A stretch of 64,000 bases of DNA from positions 3,232,990 through 3,296,989 of the forward strand of contig KZ111140.1 in assembly GCA_002077045.2 (NCBI GenBank), written 5' to 3'. Shown one piece after another: positions 1-9,881 of this stretch. The DNA is from Rachicladosporium sp. CCFEE 5018 (taxonomy: Eukaryota > Ascomycota > Dothideomycetes > Cladosporiales > Cladosporiaceae). The position numbers were made by a program, and so were the translations under genes. Below the pieces are notes generated by a model that saw only the letters and a program-made list of their open reading frames with translations, had not been told where the DNA came from and did not search any database. How positions within the stretch are numbered: the stretch's first letter is position 1; every line of letters starts with the position of its first letter.

Positions 1-383
1 ACCAGGTGCTTCGCCTATCGAGGGCGGGATGTAGTAGGGGCGGAGTGGGTTGGGTTCTCGTGAGGGCGTCATGGGGAAGTGCTCTCGTCGGTCCATGTTG
101 CACTGCGGTTACGATCCTCTGGCTCAAGGAATGGCTAGGTGTCCTTGTTGGTTGCGGGATGGGGCAGCGATATCAGTAAGCTCATGACCTTGCCATCACG
201 AGCAATGACGCCGGCGCTGCATGCGGCGGCGGAGGCTTGGCACTTCCGATCGAGTCCTCGGCCATGTGCAAAGTAAAATATGTATAACAGTACGATTATC
301 CACATACTTCCCGGCATACACCCGCATACCTTGCATTCGATCTCGCCTTCGGTACCAAGATCTGGAGACCGCACACTGCTGCA
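1..383. other. Upstream flank, no gene seen
   Basis: Only short overlapping open frames without family resemblance occur here. The right part presumably holds the promoter and 5' leader of the ferredoxin gene that starts at 384. Confidence 0.5.
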
Positions 384-971
384 ATGGCACAAACCTGCAC
401 ACGGCGACTCGCATTGGCATCGACAAGAAGTAGTACCCCGGCGTTCCTTCACTTCCGTCCTCGAAGTGGTATCAACCCTCTGCACACACGTGCAGCTGCA
501 GAGCTATCACCCCGTAGGCGGTCATTAGTCCCTCGTGCCTTCCTCGATCAATGTCGTTCCTTCTCATCGACACCATCAACGCTGCACGGCCATCTCACTC
601 CCCCGAAAGCAGGCGAGGAAAGGCACGTCACATTTGTGGACAAAGATTCGCAGCGACATACATTTGTCGTAGCGGATGGCGACAATCTGCTTGACGTAGC
701 TCAAGCGAATGATCTGGAGATGGAAGGTGCATGTGGAGGATCGTGTGCATGTTCAACATGTCATATCATCGTAGAGGGGGAGGACTTGTATGACAAGATG
801 GAGGAGCCGAGCGATGACGAGAACGACATGCTGGATCTGGCATTCGGGTTGACGGAGACGAGCAGGCTGGGCTGTCAGGTCACGATGAGCAAGGCGCTAG
901 ATGGGCTGGTGGTGAAGCTGCCGACTATGACGAGGAACATGCAAGCGAGCGACTTTGCGGAGAAGAAATGA
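384..971 (+). CDS. YAH1: Mitochondrial [2Fe-2S] ferredoxin (adrenodoxin type)
   Basis: Single-exon gene of 195 aa. Residues 1-75 are rich in Arg, Ser and Ala and poor in acidic residues, as expected for a matrix-targeting presequence. The ferredoxin fold follows. The cluster ligands are Cys117-x5-Cys123-x2-Cys126 within EGACGGSCACSTCH, and Cys164 in LGCQV. The acidic stretch DLYDKMEEPSDDENDMLD (about 134-151) is the adrenodoxin-type surface that docks reductase and electron acceptors. In fungi this protein passes electrons from ferredoxin reductase (Arh1) to Fe-S cluster assembly, and to heme A and ubiquinone synthesis. The length fits the family and there is no sign of damage. Confidence 0.93.
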   Translation: MAQTCTRRLALASTRSSTPAFLHFRPRSGINPLHTRAAAELSPRRRSLVPRAFLDQCRSFSSTPSTLHGHLTPPKAGEERHVTFVDKDSQRHTFVVADGDNLLDVAQANDLEMEGACGGSCACSTCHIIVEGEDLYDKMEEPSDDENDMLDLAFGLTETSRLGCQVTMSKALDGLVVKLPTMTRNMQASDFAEKK

Positions 972-1113
972 GATAGAAATGCTGAGGACCGGCATATCAC
1001 GTTACAGCAAATAGGCCGCCGCAGCTTGAGTGAGGAAGTCTCTCGACTGCATACCGCTTTGTTAGCAACAAGCCTTTGTGTGGCGAGATCTGAAATAAGT
1101 CTGAGTGCTCTGA

Positions 1114-2144
1114 AAGGCTGGACCTACTGTCTCGGCCGTTCTACAAGCAGCCGGCGATGATCGCCAACTCCAGCAGTGGACCGATGTTCACATTGGGTAT
1201 CCAAAAGAATCACCACCCCCTGATGTCCCCTCCATCATCAACGAATTCAACATAAGCTCTTCTGATCCAGCCGGTCACGGTGACGGCAGGCTCTACGCTA
1301 CCTTCCTCGATCTTCCACACGAATGTCGTGATCTCTGCTACATCGAATACCTACAAACCGAGTGCGGCGACGCTATCTGCAAAGTCGATAGTCCCCGGCC
1401 CATCGTCGCAAGAGCCGGGCGGATACGTATTCTCAACAAGCAGATCTGCGCAGAGTTCGATGGACTGGTTTGTATGTGGGCGCGCGGCATCAGGTGCACG
1501 GTGCGTAACATGAACTTTGGTTCATTCTCTCCTGCATGAACAAGCTGGACAAGGATGTGCAGACTGCACTGGATCGTGCCACTACACCACATGCGTCCCA
1601 CACCGCTAGCACCAGAACGCCGGCTCCAGTGCAGCTTCGCATAAATGTCGACATGGGAGGACCTCTTGGCAGGTTTATGAGCTTTCGTCACAACCCATCG
1701 CGGTGGTTGACTCGTTCCGCCACACCGCAGAAACGTGGCACATCGTGGCGTATCACCTACGAGGTTCTAAGCGTCGATGCTGGGTATGGTCTCAAGCTCC
1801 TGGGGTTCGCGAAAGAACTCGAGATCGCCGCACGTCGTGTGGGTCTGTTGCCCACTTCTGGACTACATCCGCCCATTCTGGTAGCTTTGCACAACGTCTC
1901 TGGATCTGCGAGCGCCCGCGAGCTAAGCAACATCATGGTCGCTGTGACGGCTTATCAACGAGGAGTTATCGAAGCAGAACGCCGCTGCCAGGCTGCACCA
2001 AGATCTCACTTCTACGGGAGGAAGCAGGACTTCAATGCCGCGATGAAAGCGCTTAGACGATCACATAAGAATAGCAGTACCTGGGACACATATTATGCAC
2101 TAGCACGCGCGGAAAACATGCTGAAGTATCGAAAGCAGTGGTAG
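1114..2144 (+). pseudogene. F-box-like fungal protein, start lost and frame broken
   Basis: An open frame without any ATG runs from 1114 to a TGA at 1537-1539. It carries FLDLPHECRDLCYIEYL and then ILNKQICAEFDGLV, which resemble the F-box-like LPxExRxxIY and VNRQIxxE motifs common in fungal proteins. The sense continues in another frame from 1536 (MNKLDKDVQTALD) for 202 codons to a stop at 2142-2144. The join TVRNMNFGSFSPA/MNKLDKD reads as one continuous protein, so a one-base frameshift near 1536 is the simplest explanation. An alternative is a short intron of about 44 nt ending in CAAG. An upstream exon could supply the missing start. Function is unknown. Confidence 0.5.
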
Positions 2145-2469
2145 TGGGAAGATGAATTCGGAATTGTCTAGCGCAGGTAGACCCATCTCCGTATCGCGCA
2201 ACTCATCTCATTTGCCTCCGTTGGCGATTTGACCAAGCTTGACGTGGTGTGTATCTAAATCAAACCAACGTCCATCTCATGTGGTTGACAGCGATACTGT
2301 GCGGCAATCCGAGAACGTTTCCTTGTCTATAGCGATTGTCTTACGAGGGCCTACCAGGCTGCCCACTCGGACGATATATCGTACTCGCCTTCTTCTATAT
2401 GTATTATGTGGTACGATCTTCGCCTCCGTGCAATAGGGCGAGCTTTCCTCCCAGCGATCCATATCGGCC
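2145..2469. other. Intergenic, no gene seen
   Basis: Spacer between two decayed genes. Only short open frames without family resemblance are visible. Confidence 0.45.
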
Positions 2470-3181
2470 TCACTTCCGTGACCTCCCTAAGTCCCCAGCG
2501 ATCCCTCGAATCGTCTTCGTAATCGCGTTCCGTCCATCCCAAATAGGATAGACAATCACGGCACTCATCACAAAGAAGTGCCAGATGATAGCCACCGACA
2601 CCCATCCACCGAGGAAGCTTTTCGTGGCGATCTAATCCCGATACAACGGCAGCAGCCATAAGACGATTGTGACCAACACGTTGATGACGAAGTATATGCT
2701 GGCGAACTTGAGCCACCATTTGATTGTCCTGTTTGTATGCTCGTCGAATGGGTGAACGACCTGATCTAGTGAAACTGCCGCGGCGTTGTGTTGCGCAATT
2801 GCATCGAAGACAGGCAGCTCTGCGGGCCTGTGGTTGAAAAGAGCTTGCTTCTTCTCGGAGTCTGTGTCGTCTGCCATAGGCGTCGCGAAGATCTGGCTGG
2901 TCTTTAACGGGGTTACGGTACTATTCGCCAGACTCTTGTCCTCGACAAGGTCGATCTGGAGGAACACGTCCCAGTCGAACTTGCTTGGCTTGGCGAGGGA
3001 GATGATCACCGAGAACAGAGCGGGAGAAAAGAAGGACACGATGGAGCCATACAGACCCGGAAGCTGCAGTTGAGTCGTTTGGATGTTGAGAGCCCCTCCA
3101 CAGTGGTATGAGAGTGATAGCCATGTCGCTAGGCCGCAAATTAGGCCGAGGATGGGAGACACAATGGCCGCCAATTTGGTC
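2470..3181 (-). pseudogene. DUR3-type urea/sodium symporter, C-terminal remnant
   Basis: The minus-strand frame begins after an acceptor-like CGTCAG with TKLAAIVSPILGL and continues through transmembrane segments (GSIVSFFSPALFSVIIS, then KFDWDVFLQIDLVED). This is the C-terminal third of fungal urea active transporters of the sodium:solute symporter family. After WLLPLYRD there is an in-frame TAG at 2632-2634. The same frame then continues with GGWVSVAIIWHFFVM and VYPIWDGRN to a TGA at 2470-2472, which matches the last membrane helix of the family. No usable intron removes the TAG. I could not find the N-terminal two thirds (about 500 aa) upstream. A 5'-truncated pseudogene with one nonsense codon is the best reading. 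Confidence 0.72.
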
Positions 3182-3944
3182 TGACGAGACTACAGGAGGG
3201 TTAATGCGCGTGGAGCTGTCCGCGATGTGTAGTGTTGATAGACATTTTGTGAATGTAATGTGTTTCTTAGTATCAAGGAGTAGCAGGAGCAAAGTCGCCA
3301 GTGATATGAACCCACTTGCGATGAAAAGAGACCCATTCGAGAACACGGCTTGTCAGATGCAGATCGCTGTGTTTGGTATCGGTCTTGTCGAGATTCATGG
3401 CGCGCTGCGATTCTGTAGCATCATTCAGAGCCGTCACCAGTGCACGCAGCTTGGAGCGGCAGCAATTGCGACTGTGATGTCGCTTCTCATTGGTCGTCTC
3501 GACGCATCGGAGCAGTCAAGGAGAGTTGATACGGGGTACACAGGTTTTGATCACTCCAGGTATGAGATGTCGAGGGACGTCGTGAACGTGGAGATGCAAG
3601 CCCCGAGCTGACTAAGCCGTCCCTTGCACAAAATCGCCATCATGTATGCTCATTGTCGACTGGCACCAGTGTCTAGCAAAGCTGAAGATTTGCTGACAAG
3701 TCGCTCGTCATGACCGGTAGAGATGAAGCTATATGCGCCTCGCGGACTAGAGCCATTTGACGTGCATCATCGCCAACGCATGAGCCCTACATGGGGCCAC
3801 AATTTCGATGCACTACGAGGAGTCGCGACCAGTGGGTCTCGTAAACCATGCGTATGCAGGCTATCAACTCGACATCATGCCCGCCTCTCACAAGTTCCAG
3901 TGGCCGGCATGGCGCGATTGGTATTCAAGTATGGATTTGCTTGA
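3182..3944. other. Intergenic, no gene supported
   Basis: The missing upstream part of the DUR3 remnant should lie here on the minus strand, but no frame resembles a sodium symporter. The remaining open frames are short and overlap one another. Confidence 0.45.
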
Positions 3945-4870
3945 TCACGTGCTTGTAGCGTTCCACCACGCGAGGCCAATGGCTACTGCAGGCAATGCGT
4001 AGAGGCTCCATCGTCGTAGCGTCTTGGTCAAGCCAATCGTGATGAAGGCTTGTACATACTCGTTGATCATAGCCGTCTCGTTGATATTCGGGAACGGCTC
4101 ATTTGGAATGGGCTTGCCTAGGAAGTCACACAGCGGCTGCCACCCGGATCCAAGCGTGTACAGAAGTAGTCGATCGGAAGGTATCGTCGCCTTGACACGC
4201 TCATTGTGCGCGAGATATACTGCACGACTTTTCGCTTCGAGTTCTGCTGTTGTACTGGCGCCTATGATGCCTCTGCACACGCCAGCGTCCAGGAGTCGAT
4301 ACTGACGACCAACGAACCCGGGATTGATTGCACCCACAATCTTGAACATGACGTTGCCGAAAGCTCTGATCTGGACGTCGTGCCAGCTCTTGTACCAGCT
4401 CTCTACTTCCCGCTCCACCAAGATGCACTTGACGTCGGAATACGCAGCACGCAGCTCTTCATGGAACGACGCAGCAGGGACATCCGAGATAGCGCTCACA
4501 TGGCCGAGTAAAGCGTCCCAGAATCTTCGGTCGAGGCTGTCAGTGTCGTGCCGAGTATACTTGGCTTCGATTGCCTGAGACCAAAGGTCTGCGTCTGGAG
4601 GGTTCGTGACGATGCGACTTGTGTGGTATGTGGGATAACCTAGGATCGTGAGGGCCATTTGCATAGCTGCAACATATCAGCACCGAGAGCGAAGCCTCGC
4701 AGGCCAGGGCCTCAGGCCGTGGGAGAGTATGCATGCTCACAGGCAGTTCCGGTCCTCGCGAAGCCTAAGGAGAGCACTTCCATGGGCACAGTGCGTGATG
4801 CTCCCCGTCTGTCGATGTCGGTGAAGACGAACCAGTCCGGACGTCGCTCACGCACCGACTTTGCTGCCAT
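3945..4870 (-). CDS. Fungal sulfotransferase-like P-loop protein
   Basis: Two exons (4741-4870 and 3945-4666) with a 74-nt intron (GTGAGC to TTGCAG, branch GCTGAT) give 283 aa. Exon 1 carries the phosphate-binding loop LSLGFARTGTAS, which corresponds to the GLPRTGTxS loop that binds PAPS in this family, and the intron splits it. Exon 2 holds an LVEREVESWYKSW block typical of the fungal 'sulfotransferase 4' group and a C-terminal hydrophobic segment (LYALPAVAIGLAWW) that could anchor it in a membrane. The substrate is unknown, and many members are annotated only as P-loop hydrolases. The start chosen is MAAKSV. Upstream ATG codons (for example at 4930) or a later one are possible. Confidence 0.78.
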
Positions 4871-5414
4871 GTTCGTGCCTGTGATGAGATATCGCAGGCA
4901 GAGCAGCCGATGTGGTGGGTAGTATTGCATGCGCTACAGACCTCCACAGTGGATTCATCTCAATGCCGGCTTTGACCACGCGCTCAGCTGCGGCTGACAC
5001 GCGTCTTTGCTTCGCAGTCCCATGTCCTAGCTCTCTTAATGCCTAAGACTGCACTTGGCAGTTCAATGCTCGCTTCCGCGATGATCGGCTAGAGCTCTAC
5101 GATGGAAGCAAGCGAGGTTCCACCATATGGTAACTTGAGCCGAAAGACCGAATATCCGATCATGTCGGCCCAGAAATATCCATTCGAGGTGTACTGTCGT
5201 TCAGGCAACAACATTCATGATACACAAGCTCAATGACCGTGCTTGGTCTATAGTACACTCAGCCTCGCAGTGTACGACTATATTCCGACTGGCAGGCAGG
5301 CAGCCATGAAGGTAGTTTTGTATAGAAGGAGAGAACCAAGGCATGGTCACGGGTAAAGTAGTAGATCGTCCTCTCGTCAGTAAGCGCGCTGTCTGCGTAC
5401 ATATTGTCTTCGAG
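4871..5414. promoter_or_regulatory. Shared upstream region of divergent genes
   Basis: This 544-bp stretch separates the starts of the sulfotransferase-like gene (minus) and the RTA1-like gene (plus), so it must contain both promoters. I recognise no specific binding site. Confidence 0.4.
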
Positions 5415-6916
5415 ATGCGATCTTCCATTGCAGTCCTTGTCACTCTGCTTTTGCCCTCTTTCTGCGCTACTTTTCCTACACAGACTGAATCTCGCGTACT
5501 TCCGGCTCCGACTACCCTCAGCTTGCCGCCTACTGCCACCCCTTCGCCCTCCCGCCGCAACAATGACTTCCAACCAAGCATTACGCCCTTCTCGCTGGAC
5601 CTCCCTACAGTGTCGATCGCAGAACCTTTCAAGCCATCGCTTTCACTCAATCTCCCACCCGTAACCTGCACCCCTGGCTTCACCGCGTACGCAACTCCAG
5701 GACTCAATGGCTACGTACCTGCAGATGCGTGTAACGCCCTCTGGAACTACTCTCCAAACTTTGCCGCGGCGGTTGCGTTTTCCGTCCTTTTCGGCATGGT
5801 CACTATTGCACACTTGGCCCAAGCATTAGTGTACCGCAATGGCTTCTGCTGGGTCATTGTCATGGCCGCAGTGTGGGAGACAGGTGCGTATGCATTTCGT
5901 GCTCTCGGCTCCAAGGCTCAGCAGTCTTCTGCCATCGCGACGGTCTCTCAGATACTCGTGCTGGTAGCACCTATCTGTGAGTATTACGCGCAACGCAGCT
6001 CTGGCCTTCTTTCTAATATCCTCCAGGGGTCAATGCCTTCGCTTACATGGTCTTCGCGCGCATTGTTCACTTCTACTCACCCACTCGCAAAGTCTGGTTG
6101 TTCTCACCTTCGCTCCTCGCCCTCATCTTCGTCACGCTGGATATCGTCTCTTTCATCGTCCAGCTGATTGGCGGCGGTATGGCTGGTCCAGGTGCAAACC
6201 CAGCAGCCCAGCGGAAGGGCACGAATATATACATGGGGGGCATCGGTATGCAGGAGGGTTTCATCCTTCTATTCTCGGGCTTGGTCATCAAGTTCCATAG
6301 GGATCAGCTCCAGGCGGAAAGGATGGGCCGCTTGACTGTACAGAAGAGCACTGGCTGGAGATGGCTGATCGTGGCGCTCTACGCATGTTTGCTAGCCATC
6401 ACCATCCGCATCATATACCGCCTCGTCGAGTTCTCTGCCGGTCTGGGTAAGAACAACCCTCTCCCGGGCAACGAAACGCTGCTCTACATCCTAGAGTCCA
6501 TACCGATGACCCTCGCCATGCTTGTCTGGACTATTGTTCATCCTGGTTGCTTCATGTGTGGCGAAGACGCCAAGCTGCCGCCCTCATGGCTGTTCCGCCA
6601 TCTCTGTTGCTGTTGTCGCAAGCGTCACGCAGGCGGCAGTCTCGCCGGCAACGGAGCTCAACACCATCGCTTGACGGACGAGGTGGAGCTAGACGCAAAC
6701 GAGGAAACACGTCCTATCGCAACGTATAATCGGGACCGTGCGACTGCCAGCCCAACGAACCCTTTCCTAGACACAGCCTCTCGCCCAGCATCCCCGATCC
6801 ACAACACTAGAGATCAACTCCGCCTGCGCCCATCGCCAGCTGCGGACAATGTACGTGAAATCAGTCCCGAGCCTCCATCGTACACCTCATACCGATCTCG
6901 AGATCTTGGAAGCTGA
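5415..6916 (+). CDS. RTA1-like seven-helix membrane protein
   Basis: Two exons (5415-5976, 6027-6916) with a 50-nt intron (GTGAGT to CCAG, branch TTCTAAT) give 483 aa. The ATG at 5415 was chosen because it starts a clear signal peptide (MRSSIAVLVTLLLPSFCA). A Ser/Pro-rich extracellular stretch follows, then about seven transmembrane helices. RTA1-family marks are FVTLDIVSFIVQLIGGGM, GIGMQEGFILLFSGL, IRIIYRLVEFSAG and ETLLYILESIPM. After the last helix come a Cys cluster (HLCCCCRKR) and a long polar cytoplasmic tail. Family members RTA1 and RSB1 are linked to resistance to 7-aminocholesterol and sphingoid bases; the transported lipid here is not known. Confidence 0.9.
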
Positions 6917-7332
6917 GCAGCTGGAATTTGGGCCGCGCTCTCCTGGAGGCAAGTCGACGCCGGCATGGACCGTGATATATTGACCATCTGAAAGTGGTCG
7001 GGAGGCGACCTGTGACGTGGTCCTCTCCCAGCCCGTCTTGGGGCCGAATGGGTATCCTCGAGGTAGTTGACGGAGGGGCTCTAGTCTTCGCTAACGATTG
7101 AAGCGCGGGGAGTCAATCGCAACGGTCACATTGAAGCTAATACAGTTACACGAAGAAATTCTCAGCTCTAGCATTCTAATATCTTGTGTCTACTTACGTC
7201 TCACAAATCCTCGTCGTTACGGGTATATCCCCTATTACGCTCACCTTCGCTATTACGTCCGACGTCGCCGGTCTATTCGCCTTCGCACGTACGTTTACCT
7301 TCGCTCGTACGTCCGCCTTCGTTCATACGTCC
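6917..7332. other. Flank of RTA1-like gene, grading into repeat
   Basis: No gene is seen. From about 7240 the sequence becomes a series of imperfect versions of the 18-bp unit found perfect at 7333-7404 (CTTCGCACGTACG, CTTCGCTCGTACGTCC and similar). Confidence 0.5.
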
Positions 7333-7404
7333 GTCTCTACTCGTACGTCCGTCTCTACTCGTACGTCCGTCTCTACTCGTACGTCCGTCTCTACTCGTAC
7401 GTCC
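7333..7404. repeat. 18-bp tandem repeat, four perfect copies
   Basis: The unit GTCTCTACTCGTACGTCC repeats four times without change, with degenerate copies before it. Because 18 is a multiple of three, all three forward frames stay open across the array, which explains the spurious low-complexity frames here (for example RLYSYV repeats). It lies at the border between normal-composition DNA and the AT-rich transposon block. Confidence 0.9.
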
Positions 7405-7457
7405 GTCCCTTAGCTAGTTATAGATAAGTTATTAGCTTAGTATATAAATATAAGAAT

Positions 7458-7773
7458 AAGAATTCATATGCCTAATTTAGTGCTCTAGTAGCCTATATAG
7501 GAAGGTATCCTATTAACTATCTAAGAAGGAAACTACTTACTATAGTAAAAACCTCTAATCCTATCTCTTACCTCGCTTTTATAGTTAGCTTACCCTCTAG
7601 AAGTATACTAGGCTATATACTAGCTATATTCCTACTCCTTATTATAAGTAAATATCCTCCTCTTACCTACTTCCTCCCTCCTATCTAGCTCTCTTTTAGT
7701 CTTCTCTATAAGTTTAAACTATATAATATACTCTTTATCTAGGATCTACTAAGTAATCTACTTTAGGTTATTA
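7458..7773 (-). mobile_element. RIP-mutated, 5'-truncated LINE 3' end
   Basis: This stretch aligns without a gap (constant offset 46,677) to about 54135-54450, the 3' end of the intact LINE. Differences are almost all C-to-T or G-to-A, mostly at CpA/TpG. For example CCCATGCAGG became CCTATATAGG, and GTGTGCCAG became ATATACTAG. Resemblance stops at about 7773, inside what would be the C-terminal part of ORF2, as expected for a 5'-truncated LINE insertion. The terminal AATTCTTAT-type tail is shared with the intact copy. Confidence 0.85.
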
Positions 7774-9781
7774 TAGTAGGAGCGGAGCGTCCTACCTACG
7801 AGAGCAGTTCGGAGGTAGCGTCTATTCGGAGTTAGAAGTCGGTAGTATAGGCGGAATATATAGTATAAAGGCCTTAGGCCTTACGGTAATAGTATAGTCT
7901 AGTTATACCTAAAGAAGGTCTCCCCTTTCTCTCGCTACCTTACCGTCGTGTCCTTATTACTTCGTAGTATACCCTAGGTAGTATACTAACGCTACTACTA
8001 TAGCTACTTATCTCCGACCGGCGCCTCTTATTTACTAGACTAGCGGTCTAGCAAATGAGCCCTACGATAAGCCTCCCCCTCCCTATAGTAATCGCCCTAT
8101 AATTATACCTAGTACTTACTATCCGCTAGTATACTCTCATTGTTATCGTACGCTATCGCCGCCTTACTTCGATTACCGACACCCTCTATCGCCTTAGGGC
8201 GTACGCTAAGATTACCCCTATTAGCGAAGTAGGAGTACTTATTACTAAAGATTAGTCTCTCGTTCCTCTTAAGTACCTTAAAGTTCTCCTACAAGACGGT
8301 TCCCTAAGGTTTTTATAAACTCCTATAAGTAAAACCTTAATTTTCGGATTTTCCGGATTCTTTTGATTTCTTCGCGAGGTTTTTACTATAGCTATATAAG
8401 TTCCTAGAGACCTTCCTAGGGTTTTCCGAGATACTTTAGGATATGGATTATCTTCTAAAACTATAGATAAGACTCTAGAAACTGATATAGCTAGAGTAAA
8501 AACTCTATATGTTCTATAGGTTTCTAGTAGTAGTATAGGTTTTATATAGCTAGTATAAGCTTCTATAGGCTAGCGGATAGTTTTAAGTAAATATATAGAC
8601 TCTGAATTAATCTAGAAAACTATAGGAAGCCCTATAGAAACCCCTAGGAATTAAGTAAAACTAGAGATATATACTACAGACTATAAAGATTATAGAAAGC
8701 TCTAGTATACTAGATACTATACTAGCTATATAGTATACTCTCTATACTAAATCTATAAATCTACTTCTTATTTAGATAAGCTTATTAAAGACCTAGCTAC
8801 TATATACTAGAGAAATAATATATAGAATATCTACTTATTACTATAGGTTTCAATAGAGGTCTAGAGGTTTATAGAGACTAGAGTATAGTTTTAGTATATT
8901 CTATAGGCTATATAGAGTCTATAAAAACTTATAGCTAAGCTCTAGAAACTTTTACTAGATTATTAAAACTTATACTATATCTATCTATATAAGATAGCTC
9001 TATAAGCTTTAGTATATTCCTTAGAGTATATAGAGCTAGTAAGCTAGCGCTAGGAGATATGTTAGCCTCTATATACTATAGAAAACCTTACGGCTTAGTA
9101 CTAGATACTTCTAGAAGAGTATTAAGCTTTATACTATCTCTAGTATATATAAGAACTACTAGAAGTTCTAGTAGGTCCTACTAAGTTTATACTAGTACTC
9201 TAGTAGTTTTAATAGATACCTAGGAGATATGTAAGTCTAGTAAAACTAGGCGCTAAGGTATAGAAACTAATCTCTCTTTAGTAAAACTTCTTAAACACTA
9301 AGTAGAGAAGGAATCTACTAGAGGTTTTAATAAAGTCTATCTAGTTTCTAGAGGCGCCTAAGTAGTTTTAATAGATACTATAGACTATATAGGACCTTAG
9401 AAAACTATATACTAAGCTACTAAAACTCCTAAGAGTAGAGTAAACTTAAACTATATACTAAAATCTTCCTAGTACTAGATCTATCTCTTCTTAGGTCTCC
9501 CTCCTCTAGGATTAGTACTCTTAAATTTCTTAGGTCTTCCTCCTTTATTCTTAGGCTTAGATTCTTTAGTAATAGACTCCTCCTTAGAACTACTACTCTC
9601 TATCTCCTTTCTAGATCTTTTAGTACTAGATCTAGATATAGAACGTATCGAACTAGTAGGTATAGCTAGGTTAGTTAATCCCTCTACTATAGAACTAGCT
9701 AGGATAGCTCTACTAGTACGTCTCTCCTCCCCTATAGTACTAGGTATTATACTAGTAATATCCTCTACTATATTAGTATTA
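7774..9781. mobile_element. AT-rich RIP-degraded transposon relic(s)
   Basis: CpA and TpG are very rare here while TpA is in large excess, and both strands are full of stops. CpG is still present in 7774-8300 (GGAGCGGAGCGTCC, GGTAGCGTC), which argues against plain CpG deamination. The part 7774-8330 has an LTR-like look, and a basic open frame lies on the minus strand at the right end. AGTAGTTTTAATAGATAC occurs twice (near 9208 and 9362). Class cannot be decided by eye; a minus-strand LTR retrotransposon is possible. Confidence 0.6.
9481..9781 (-). pseudogene. Basic AT-hook-like transposon ORF remnant
   Basis: A frame of about 100 codons runs from the gap edge to a TAG at 9481. It is rich in Ser, Lys, Arg and Glu and ends with two AT-hook-like motifs, KGGRPKK and RGGRPKK. 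It sits inside RIP-mutated DNA and continues into the gap, so its start is unknown. It is probably part of a transposon gag or pol protein. Low complexity prevents assignment. Confidence 0.4.
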
Positions 9782-9881
9782 NNNNNNNNNNNNNNNNNNN
9801 NNNNNNNNNNNNNNNNNNNNNNNNNNNNNNNNNNNNNNNNNNNNNNNNNNNNNNNNNNNNNNNNNNNNNNNNNNNNNNNNN
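9782..9881. other. Assembly gap (100 N)
   Basis: A run of exactly 100 N is a conventional placeholder for a gap of unknown size. It joins RIP-degraded transposon DNA to the middle of the TRA1 coding sequence. Confidence 0.99.

Noticed and set aside
7098..7427. Three overlapping plus-strand frames with RLYSYV, PSLLVR and TSVSTR repeats
   Set aside because: An 18-bp repeat keeps all frames open. There is no start context, homology or unique sequence, so these are not proteins.
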